Positions 1-5,602 of a stretch of 5,633 nt of DNA are shown in pieces. The translations under genes and the position numbers were made by a program. Under the pieces are notes generated by a model that was not told the origin of the DNA, made no database searches, and saw nothing but the letters and a program-made list of their open reading frames with translations. This stretch comes from Gemmatimonadaceae bacterium (GTDB lineage Bacteria > Gemmatimonadota > Gemmatimonadetes > Gemmatimonadales > Gemmatimonadaceae), in the NCBI GenBank assembly GCA_025357975.1, contig JANYKY010000446.1, positions 1-5,633 of the forward strand, read 5' to 3'. The stretch's first letter is position 1. Every line of letters starts with the position of its first letter.

Positions 1-259
1 CTCGGCTTCGCGCTCTTCCCGGCACGTGACGGCCGAGAACTCTTCCATCGCCCTGTTCGCACCGCACTTTATGCGACGAAAGGAACTCAGACAGATGTTT
101 ATTGGATATTGACATATGTTTGCCTTCCTCCTGCCGTGGGACCGGCTCTTCGGAGCACCCGCCAGCCACACGCGGTGCCCGGCTTGAAGTACGACAAAGT
201 CGGCGCTTCGCTTGCGCGGGTGATTAGCCAGTAAGTCTCCGCGCAGCGCCCCGTATGCT

Positions 260-287
260 TTGTTGAACTGATGTGTACGTCTATCTA
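260..287 (+). promoter_or_regulatory. Weak candidate sigma70-type promoter for the large exported protein
   Basis: TTGTTG at 260-265 and TATCTA at 282-287 are separated by 16 bases and followed by an A-rich run. The -35 box is a fair match and the -10 box is poor (three of six bases). It is the best pair I can see in the AT-rich patch upstream of the gene. It would give an untranslated leader of roughly 100 bases containing the hairpins at 312-337. Confidence 0.25.
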
Positions 288-311
288 AAAAATTCCTTTA
301 CAACTACCATT

Positions 312-337
312 AGCCGCTTCTCGGCTCCTTCGAGCCG
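312..337 (+). promoter_or_regulatory. Two mutually exclusive leader hairpins
   Basis: Three complementary arms lie in a row: AGCCG (312-316), CGGCTC (322-327) and GAGCCG (332-337). The middle arm can pair with the first (5 bp, loop CTTCT) or with the third (6 bp, loop CTTC), but not with both. The element lies in the probable leader of the large gene, 44 bases before its ribosome binding site. No U-run follows, so it is not an intrinsic terminator. A regulatory role is a guess; short stems like these can occur by chance. Confidence 0.3.
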
Positions 338-381
338 TCCATAGAGGCGTTTGTTGCATCTTGGCGCAGCACGCCCAATTC

Positions 382-387
382 AGGGGG
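382..387 (+). promoter_or_regulatory. Ribosome binding site that sets the start of the large gene
   Basis: AGGGGG lies five bases upstream of the ATG at 393. The same frame is open further up, with TTG codons at 351 and 354, but those have no such site. A start at 393 also gives a well-formed signal peptide, so 393 is preferred. Confidence 0.6.
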
Positions 388-392
388 ACAGA

Positions 393-3344
393 ATGCGCGC
401 AAGCCGCCACACCGCTCGAGCTGTCGCAATGGGAAGCACGTTTGCTCTTGCGCTTTTTTCGGGATCAGCCAAGGCTCGTGCGCAGGGGAGCTGGTTGCCA
501 TATGGCGTATCCGGAGCTTCTGATGTTGGCGTAAGTGCCAACGGCGCCGTATGGACAATCGGCAAAGAAGCGGGCTCGATCAGGACTTTGCTGCGAGTCG
601 GCGAAACTACCTTCGCCTCCCCCCCTGGAACTCCGACGCGCGTTGGCGCCGACCCATCCGGATTACCGTGGGTGGTAAACTCGCTTGGTGAGCTGCACCA
701 CTGGGTCCGTTCGAGTACCGGTGTCGAGGCATGGGCGAAGGCGCCGGTCAAAGCAATGGATGTCGCTGTTGGCGCAAACGGTTCCGTATGGGCGATCGGA
801 ACAGATCAACGGATCATGCGGTTGCGCGGCGATGCATGGGACGCGATCGATGGCGCGGGAACGAGGATCGCGGTTGATCCGGCCGGTAATCCCTGGGTTG
901 TGAATGCCGGTGGTCAGATCTGGAAGCACTCAGCGACAGGGTGGAGCTTGCTGGACGGGAAAGCAACGGATATCGCCATCGCACCCGACGGCAGCGTGTT
1001 CATTCTCGGTACGACGCCAGTTGCCGGAGGCTTTGAGGTTCTGCGGCGCAACGGCACAACCTGGGAACACATTGTTGGCGGCGGCGGAGTTGCCATATCC
1101 GCTGGTCTGCATGCGCTCTACGTGGCGCGGGACGCGGTCACCAACACGGTGGTGATGAACACCTACCCGACTCTGGCCGTCAACTATCATCCGACCACAA
1201 CCACAAGCACATCCGCCACAGCGGCAACCGCGACGAACAGCGGAAGCATCGTGATCGCGCCGCAGCCTGTCCCAACCCTGGCCCCTCCGGCCACCACATC
1301 CACAACGAAGACGACAACGACCACGACATCTGTGGTCTCTCCAATCACGGTTCAGTTGACTGGTGGTTCCATAGACGTAACGCCGCTTCCGCCTACAACT
1401 TCGACGACGACAACAAGCATCGTCAGCGGGACAATTAGCCAAACCACATATAATCCCAGCGTCGCAAGCGACTCAAAGCTTGTAATTACCGGCCTGAGGC
1501 CAAGTAGCTCGGTAACAACGATCCCAGGCGAGGCGCTCTGCCCCCTTTTTACAACTCTCCCGCCAACTCCAGGCCGCCTTACGAAAGGTTGCTCCCTCTT
1601 CGGTCGCCCCGCCCGTCCGCTCGGTCCAGCGCCCAAGAAACAGTGCGATGCGCCTGCATTCACTGATCCACGGAATGGCGGAGAATGCTGGAGCTGTCCA
1701 ACCTCCTACGTTCGGAATGCAAGTGCAGTGACCCAGCCGGACGCCTGCTGGAAGCCAGTAAGTGAGCTCTTGTCAGCGGCGACTCAGACAGGTCGCACTG
1801 GTTGTGGTTCGGGATCGTTCGGAGATCCCCGGAACGGTGGCGAATGCTGGGCGTGTCCGGCAGGGTATGGCAGGACCCTCGAAGCGGTTACTGCTGACCG
1901 AGCGTGTTCCAAGACGATCATTGGGCCCTTCTCGGTCGCATCGTTCAAGGGGAAAATCGGTACTTGCAACGGCTCGTCGTTTTTCGACCCAATCGACGGC
2001 GGGACGTGCTGGACCTGTCCCGCGCAGTATCGTCGAACGGCTTTGTCAGTCACTTCGTCCAAGGCGTGCGCGCAGACGGTGCCGACACAATATTCGGTGG
2101 CGACTGTTCTCAACGCGTGCTCCGCGTCATACGACAGTCCAAGAGGATACGGAACTGCGTTTCGCGAAGATAGAAACGGAGGCGAGTGCTGGGCGTGCCC
2201 CATCCCACTCGAAAGGGCCAAGGGCAGCGACGTGACCACAAAATCGAGAAGCGGAATCGACGCCGCCTGTATGGCCGGAGGCGATACCGACAGAATTGTC
2301 TGGCAGCTCGGTCAGTATCCGGAGCCAGGATTGTACAGGTTCATGCCCGGACTTCTCTCGATGGCGATGGCAAGCCCGAAGGCAGTCGACGCATTTCTGC
2401 TGAAGAGCGCAGGAGGCGACCAGGCAGAGAAGCGCGCTTTATGGGCAGCCATGATATCTGATCCGGCCGGAAGTGCCGAGTTGAAGGCTCTTATCTTCGC
2501 TTCGCTGCTCACAGTGGCGAAGCAGGAGAAGCCCGATCTGCCCGCGAAGTACACGTTGAACGATTTCGAGTCGTACATGAGGGATCGCCGCGTGTACATC
2601 GCTGAGGAGGCGGTGCGCATGCACGAGAAGTGGCTGGATGTCGATGCATATAATACGACACAGTCAGTCGGAAACTCGAATGCTTTTTCGGGGATGGACA
2701 TCGGCGTTATGGGAAAGGCGGGAGCAGATTACAAGGGCTACGCCTGGTCAGCCGCAGTGCCGGATTCCGCAGCGATCGAGTTCGTTCTGGCGTCGGTTGC
2801 GCTCTCGAATCCGGATCTCACCGGCGCGTTCGGGACGTCGATGGACACAGGCCCTCGGTCGTTCAAGGTGAGCGATGTCACGAGTGTGGTTGTCGCTTTC
2901 GAAAAAGCCCTCGACAAGGGGATCGACAAAGCCGCCAAGGTCGTGGAACGGGCTGCCATCGCGGGCAAAGCCGGGAGAGGCGTGAACGGGCTCAAGGGTG
3001 CACAAGGAGTACTACTTGGACTCACTCTTGTTGCCGCTGCGCTCGATCTCTATGAAGTCATCAACACGATGATCGAGAAGGACAAAATCGAGAAGGAATA
3101 TGCTGGACTCGTCGAAGAGGCGAGTAAGCCAGTTACTGTGAGGGAAATGCTCGAGTCCACCAAGCCGGACCAGCATTCACTACTGATGTACTGGGGGTTG
3201 GTGACGTCTCCGTACAAGGCGAGTAACCTGCTCAATTCGGGCGCTATCAACACCGCGGATCTGTGTGCTCCGACGCTTTGGGAGGATGACTGTAAGGCAG
3301 CAAAGCTCGTTATCGCGGCGGCAGCGAAGGCCGCGGGGAACTAA
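393..3344 (+). CDS. Exported mosaic protein: tectonin propeller, Thr-rich linker, cysteine-rich repeats, helical C-terminus
   Basis: 983 residues, no assignable biochemical reaction. Residues 1-30 form a Sec signal peptide: arginine-rich start, hydrophobic core TFALALF, probable cleavage after ARA-30. Residues 34-246 are six tectonin-like beta-propeller repeats, a fold that in known tectonins and tachylectin-1 binds glycans. Residues 257-386 are rich in Thr, Ser and Pro, including three runs dominated by threonine. Residues 418-626 hold four cysteine repeats with an ECWxCP-type core. Residues 632-983 are predicted mainly helical, with charged Lys/Glu segments and one hydrophobic stretch near 872-884; I recognise no family there. 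There are 20 cysteines, none in the propeller, and an even number suits disulfides outside the cytoplasm. A terminator follows directly, so it is probably monocistronic. Inference: a secreted or surface-attached glycan-binding protein with an unknown C-terminal activity. The reading frame is intact. Sure of gene and export; unsure of role. Confidence 0.9.
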   Translation: MRASRHTARAVAMGSTFALALFSGSAKARAQGSWLPYGVSGASDVGVSANGAVWTIGKEAGSIRTLLRVGETTFASPPGTPTRVGADPSGLPWVVNSLGELHHWVRSSTGVEAWAKAPVKAMDVAVGANGSVWAIGTDQRIMRLRGDAWDAIDGAGTRIAVDPAGNPWVVNAGGQIWKHSATGWSLLDGKATDIAIAPDGSVFILGTTPVAGGFEVLRRNGTTWEHIVGGGGVAISAGLHALYVARDAVTNTVVMNTYPTLAVNYHPTTTTSTSATAATATNSGSIVIAPQPVPTLAPPATTSTTKTTTTTTSVVSPITVQLTGGSIDVTPLPPTTSTTTTSIVSGTISQTTYNPSVASDSKLVITGLRPSSSVTTIPGEALCPLFTTLPPTPGRLTKGCSLFGRPARPLGPAPKKQCDAPAFTDPRNGGECWSCPTSYVRNASAVTQPDACWKPVSELLSAATQTGRTGCGSGSFGDPRNGGECWACPAGYGRTLEAVTADRACSKTIIGPFSVASFKGKIGTCNGSSFFDPIDGGTCWTCPAQYRRTALSVTSSKACAQTVPTQYSVATVLNACSASYDSPRGYGTAFREDRNGGECWACPIPLERAKGSDVTTKSRSGIDAACMAGGDTDRIVWQLGQYPEPGLYRFMPGLLSMAMASPKAVDAFLLKSAGGDQAEKRALWAAMISDPAGSAELKALIFASLLTVAKQEKPDLPAKYTLNDFESYMRDRRVYIAEEAVRMHEKWLDVDAYNTTQSVGNSNAFSGMDIGVMGKAGADYKGYAWSAAVPDSAAIEFVLASVALSNPDLTGAFGTSMDTGPRSFKVSDVTSVVVAFEKALDKGIDKAAKVVERAAIAGKAGRGVNGLKGAQGVLLGLTLVAAALDLYEVINTMIEKDKIEKEYAGLVEEASKPVTVREMLESTKPDQHSLLMYWGLVTSPYKASNLLNSGAINTADLCAPTLWEDDCKAAKLVIAAAAKAAGN
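492..1130 (+). repeat. Six tectonin-like propeller repeats in the large protein
   Basis: Six copies of a motif of the form (D/R)-(I/V)-x-(V/I)-x-x-(N/D)-G-x-(V/P)-(W/F/Y) recur every 35-40 residues, with the key aromatic at W54, W93, W133, W168, F203 and Y243. Examples are DVAVGANGSVWAIG and TRIAVDPAGNPWVVN. Odd blades tend to read as ANGxVWxIG and even ones as DPxGxPWVVN, which suggests growth by duplication of a two-blade unit. Blades five and six have diverged most. This spacing and motif are typical of the tectonin (TECPR) repeat, which forms closed six-bladed propellers. Confidence 0.75.
1191..1418 (+). repeat. Threonine-rich, mucin-like linker
   Basis: Three threonine-dominated runs lie at residues 267-285, 301-313 and 333-342, separated by Pro/Val-rich segments. 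The threonine codons are a mix of ACA, ACC and ACG, so the tract is not a simple DNA microsatellite and appears to be kept at the protein level. Such linkers are usually extended and often glycosylated; here the linker separates the propeller from the cysteine repeats. Confidence 0.7.
1644..2270 (+). repeat. Four tandem cysteine-rich repeats, C-x13-C-x2-C-x16-C
   Basis: Repeats start at C418, C471, C525 and C576. The first three have identical spacing: C, 13 residues, C, 2 residues, C, 16 residues, C. The core is DPRNGGECWxCP followed by xxYxRT and a Val-Thr, then Ala-Cys. The third copy varies to DPIDGGTCWTCP. The fourth is expanded to C-x22-C-x2-C-x23-C but keeps DRNGGECWACP. Copies are 17-20 residues apart. 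DNA identity between copies is limited to the core, so this is an old protein-level repeat. Four cysteines per unit suggest two disulfides each or a metal site; disulfides are likelier in an exported protein. Confidence 0.8.
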
Positions 3345-3351
3345 CCACGGC

Positions 3352-3389
3352 AAAAGGGTCCCCCGGCAATCCGCTGGGGGACTTTTTTT
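3352..3389 (+). terminator. Strong intrinsic terminator after the large gene
   Basis: A 10-bp stem (GTCCCCCGGC at 3358-3367 with GCTGGGGGAC at 3373-3382, one G-T wobble) encloses the five-base loop AATCC and is followed at once by seven T residues (3383-3389). A matching A-run at 3352-3355 could let it act on the opposite strand too, which would suit the minus-strand aminotransferase remnant ending at 3510. It starts eight bases after the TAA. Confidence 0.88.
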
Positions 3390-3509
3390 CGTTGATGTTG
3401 TGACTTCCCCGGGGGGTTGCAGGGCGCGAACATCTGATCGAGCTGTCGCTGGAGATGAAAACCTTCTAAACAAAGCGCGCTTTACGGCCACGCAGCCTAA
3501 TTGAAAGCC

Positions 3510-3971
3510 TTAGACTCCGATGGAATTCCTGTAAAGTGTCATGAGTCGCTTTGTCAGAGGACCCGGGGAGCCGGTGCCGACTGGCTTGCCGTTCATCGTA
3601 ATGATTGGGACGACTTCAGTCGTGGTGCCCGTGATAAACATTTCATCGGCGATATCGAGTTCCGCTTCCGTCAACGGCTCCAGCTTTACCTCGATCCCGT
3701 CACGCTCGGCGGCATCGATCACAAGCTCTCTCGTGATTCCCGGAAGAATCAGGTTCGACAACGGAGCCGTGCGAAGCTCACCTCTCACCACTCCGAAGAA
3801 GCTCGTGTGCGTACCCTCAAGTGCTATGTGGTCGCGAATCGGGATTGCTTCAAATGCTCCATTCTCCTTCGCTTCCTGATTCGCCATGCAGTTTGCAATC
3901 AGCGAGATCGTCTTGATGTCACTGCGCGACCAGCGCATGTCACTTGCAGCTTTGTTGATCCTCGTGCAGTA
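3510..3971 (-). pseudogene. C-terminal half of a class IV aminotransferase (D-amino-acid transaminase-like), N-terminus missing
   Basis: The family transfers amino groups between D-amino acids (or branched-chain amino acids) and 2-oxo acids with PLP in the cytoplasm; full proteins are about 280-290 residues. Here an intact frame gives 142 residues from the ATG at 3938, and recognisable similarity begins slightly upstream, just after an in-frame stop at 3972-3974. Counting from that ATG, the Schiff-base lysine is K9 (SDIKT), the glutamate that contacts the pyridine nitrogen is E41 (LEGTHTS), and phosphate-binding elements are SNLILPGITR (61-70) and TGTTTEV (103-109). The C-terminus looks complete. 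The entire N-terminal domain is absent, and no frame of the roughly 100 bases between here and the next gene resembles it. There is no ribosome binding site at 3938. I read this as a 5'-truncated remnant, although the lack of internal stops suggests recent loss. An expressed half-protein is possible but would be unlikely to be catalytic. Confidence 0.75.
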
Positions 3972-4057
3972 TCACTCGGCGGCAGAATCACTAAAGAGCC
4001 CGACATCATCCAACGCGATATTCGGGGTCTGCGATACGGATCATCTTACAACCTAAG

Positions 4058-4063
4058 AGGAGG
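4058..4063 (+). promoter_or_regulatory. Ribosome binding site of the DUF4440-like gene
   Basis: AGGAGG, a full consensus Shine-Dalgarno core, lies six bases upstream of the ATG at 4070. I see no convincing -35/-10 pair between 3972 and 4057. Confidence 0.85.
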
Positions 4064-4069
4064 CAAATC

Positions 4070-4513
4070 ATGAAGCGGTTCATCGCTCTTGCACTGCTCG
4101 GCGTGCTGGTCGCAGCTCCAACTCACGCTCAGACGCGGAATCCAATGGAGCAGGAGGTGCTCAAGGCGTCTCGGGCGTTAGAAGAGGCATCCATTACCAA
4201 GAAGGATCGGGGCGCCCTAGAGCGCTACTACGCCGACGAATACGTCTACACTCACTCGAATGGCACTGTCCTCAACAAGGCGCAGGAGATCTCGTCAATT
4301 ATGTCGCCGGATCAGGCCTGGACAGCGTATAAAATTGACGACGCGAAGGCGCGGATCTACGGCAATGTGGCTATTGCCACCGGGCTTGAAACCCTCACCG
4401 GAACCTCCAAGGCATACGCCAGCGGAGCACGGCGCTTCACTGAGGTATTCGTGAGGAGGAACGGTCGGTGGCAGATGGTTGGTGGTCAAACAACGCTCGT
4501 ACCGACAAAGTAG
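4070..4513 (+). CDS. Exported DUF4440 / SnoaL-like (NTF2-fold) protein
   Basis: 147 residues. The start is fixed by a consensus ribosome binding site. Residues 1-20 form a Sec signal peptide (MKRF, then a hydrophobic core, ending THA before Q21), so the mature protein should be periplasmic or secreted. The rest fits the DUF4440/NTF2-like cone-shaped fold: an N-terminal helix with alternating charges (about 25-48), YYADEYVYTHSNGTVLNK (53-70, the typical 'dG.v..k' turn), a strand with YGNVAIATG (about 102-110), and the terminal strands RRFTEVFVRRNGRWQMVGGQ (about 121-140). Length is normal for the family. Family members are mostly of unknown function; some NTF2-fold relatives are isomerases or cyclases, but no catalytic residues can be assigned here. 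It converges on the RidA gene with an 81-base gap. No obvious terminator follows it. Confidence 0.88.
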   Translation: MKRFIALALLGVLVAAPTHAQTRNPMEQEVLKASRALEEASITKKDRGALERYYADEYVYTHSNGTVLNKAQEISSIMSPDQAWTAYKIDDAKARIYGNVAIATGLETLTGTSKAYASGARRFTEVFVRRNGRWQMVGGQTTLVPTK

Positions 4514-4594
4514 GCACCCGAGATTTTCAAACGATGCAGCGGCAAGGCCAAGCGAGCCAAAAAGAAACCCGGCGGTAGGCTTACTGAGAGACCC

Positions 4595-5065
4595 TCAGCG
4601 CTGCCGGATTACGGCGCTGCATTTGATTTCGACACGGGCTGCCGGTCTCGGTAACGCCGAAACCGCGAGCGTCGCGCGGGCTGGTGGATCGACCGGGAAG
4701 AACTCAACGTAGACACCGTTCATAGCGGGGTAATCGGCCATGTCGAGAAGGAACACCGTGCACTCTCCGACATCGGCCATGGTGGCGCCCGCTGATCGCA
4801 GCGTCGTACGAATGTTCTCGAGCGTCTGCCGCGTCTGGACGGCCACCCCACCGTTAACGATGTCTTGGGTGCCAGGTTTGATACCGGTCATCCCCGATAC
4901 GAACACTGCGTCACCGTGGCGGATTGCAACGGAGTAGGCCGGAACCAACGGCGAGATCCCAGGCGGATTTACGACCTGTCGACGCACCGTGGGTGCACAG
5001 GCTGTTAGCGACAGAGTAACACTGAGCCCCAGGAGAACACGGAAGCGGAGACGGATGATACCCAT
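4595..5065 (-). CDS. RidA/YjgF/UK114-family protein with lipoprotein signal peptide
   Basis: 156 residues from the ATG at 5065. RidA proteins hydrolyse reactive enamine/imine intermediates released by PLP enzymes; most are cytoplasmic trimers of about 130 residues. Here residues 1-22 form a lipoprotein signal (RLRFR, hydrophobic core, lipobox LTAC with the lipidated cysteine at C23), so the protein should be membrane-anchored outside the cytoplasm. The RidA domain covers about 33-153. Compared with E. coli RidA, the active-site residues are kept: Y44 (Y17), R130 in PPARAT (R105) and E146 in VEIK (E120). The family pattern VFVSGMTGIKPGT and RQTLENIRTTLRSAGATMADV is clear. Alternative starts exist: ATG at 5101 has GAGG six bases upstream, whereas 5065 has no clear site; 5101 would add a 12-residue, non-signal-like extension. 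Family call is firm; the start is less so. Its substrate outside the cell membrane is unknown. Confidence 0.88.
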   Translation of the reverse strand: MGIIRLRFRVLLGLSVTLSLTACAPTVRRQVVNPPGISPLVPAYSVAIRHGDAVFVSGMTGIKPGTQDIVNGGVAVQTRQTLENIRTTLRSAGATMADVGECTVFLLDMADYPAMNGVYVEFFPVDPPARATLAVSALPRPAARVEIKCSAVIRQR

Positions 5066-5104
5066 AGGATCACAAGCTGAGGAGTGTGGCAAGTGCAGCA
5101 TTAG

Positions 5105-5117
5105 GTACCTCGGGTAC
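5105..5117 (-). promoter_or_regulatory. Inverted repeat upstream of the RidA gene
   Basis: GTACC (5105-5109) and GGTAC (5113-5117) form a 5-bp dyad with a three-base centre, 40 bases upstream of the preferred RidA start. It overlaps the GAGG (5108-5111) that would serve the alternative start at 5101. It could be a small operator or a hairpin over that site; the repeat is short and may be chance. Confidence 0.25.
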
Positions 5118-5458
5118 TTGCGTTCGGGAAAAGAGCGACGCTCATGAACCAGCATGTGGCTAATAAAGCTGCGACCTCTCGCCAACGCCTTCGGTCAATC
5201 CGCGGGCAAACCGAACAAATTGCGAGCAAAGCGAGCATCAGTTGATCGCTTGCAAACCGTGACACAAAGACGGTCGCAACTCATGCCGTCTTCGACTCGC
5301 AGCATTTCGGAGCGCGTTTCACACGCCCCTCAAATTCCGTCTTCGGCTAAGCTGTATCCCGAACCGCAACCTTTACCGTCACTCCGCAAGGCGTCCGTCG
5401 GGTCCGACCAACTGCCCAGGTCCTCTTGGCTCCGTTCCCATGTGATCGCTTCGGTGCA

Positions 5459-5602
5459 TCAGATCTCAGCAACGGCGCGCCGAAACTTTGTCCATTCAGC
5501 GTCGATACGACGCGAACGCGCCGCTGCTGAGCGCACGTAGGCGAAACCAACCCAGAAAGTTACCCCTGAGTTACCCGCGAAAGCTCTCTCCATCCAAATC
5601 AT
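5459..5602 (-). CDS. Possible small or partial protein, function unknown
   Basis: A minus-strand frame ends with TGA at 5459-5461. It can start at the ATG at 5602 (47 residues) or continue open to the right edge of the window, in which case it is the C-terminus of a cut gene. The product has an aromatic/hydrophobic stretch VTFWVGFAYV followed by a basic helical tail, RSRRIDAEWTKFRRAV. The tail has a helix-like pattern and reads more like protein than the overlapping frames. CAGGG nine bases before the ATG is a weak ribosome binding site. I recognise no family; a chance frame remains quite possible. Confidence 0.25.
   Translation of the reverse strand: MIWMERAFAGNSGVTFWVGFAYVRSAAARSRRIDAEWTKFRRAVAEI
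5558..5576. repeat. Direct repeat AGTTACCC with 11-base period
   Basis: AGTTACCC occurs at 5558-5565 and 5569-5576, separated by CTG. A period of 11 bases places both copies on the same face of the helix, as seen in protein-binding sites. With only two copies, the role is unknown. Confidence 0.35.

Larger units (their letters stand above)
1..392. other. Upstream region without a confident gene; possible 3' end of a partial + frame at 1-234
   Basis: No gene here can be called with confidence. On the + strand the first frame is open from the left edge to a TAA at 232-234 (77 codons) and could be the 3' end of a gene cut by the window. Its product has no motif I recognise, and the opposite strand is open over the same stretch, as happens by chance in GC-rich DNA. 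From about 235 the sequence becomes locally AT-rich (280-300), which suits the promoter and leader of the large gene that begins at 393. Confidence 0.35.

Noticed and set aside
351..392. Start of the large gene at TTG 351, adding 14 residues
   Set aside because: No ribosome binding site precedes it, the extra residues would spoil the signal peptide start, and ATG 393 has AGGGGG at good spacing.
1191..1418. Threonine tract considered as a DNA microsatellite or phase-variable repeat
   Set aside because: Codons are mixed and there is no long perfect repeat unit that could slip.
930..1442. Minus-strand frame of 170 codons rich in Cys and Arg, resembling a cysteine-rich protein
   Set aside because: Its Cys/Arg/Gly composition is just the complement of the threonine-rich linker codons on the + strand.
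1762..2239. Open frames of about 150 codons on both strands inside the large gene
   Set aside because: They overlap the conserved cysteine repeats, have arginine-rich or unpatterned products, and lack family features; they are by-products of the coding constraint in the true frame.
3501..4073. Plus-strand frame of 190 codons upstream of the DUF4440-like gene
   Set aside because: It lies antisense to the clear aminotransferase similarity, has no recognisable motif and overlaps the next gene's start.
4596..4619. Hairpin CAGC...GCTG with inner GCCG/CGGC at the end of the RidA gene, considered as a terminator
   Set aside because: It lies within the coding end, has a three-base bulge, and no T-run follows on either strand.
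5154..5550. Overlapping frames of 67-128 codons on both strands in the right-hand region
   Set aside because: Products are Arg/Ser/Pro-rich without motifs, lack ribosome binding sites, and overlap each other on opposite strands.
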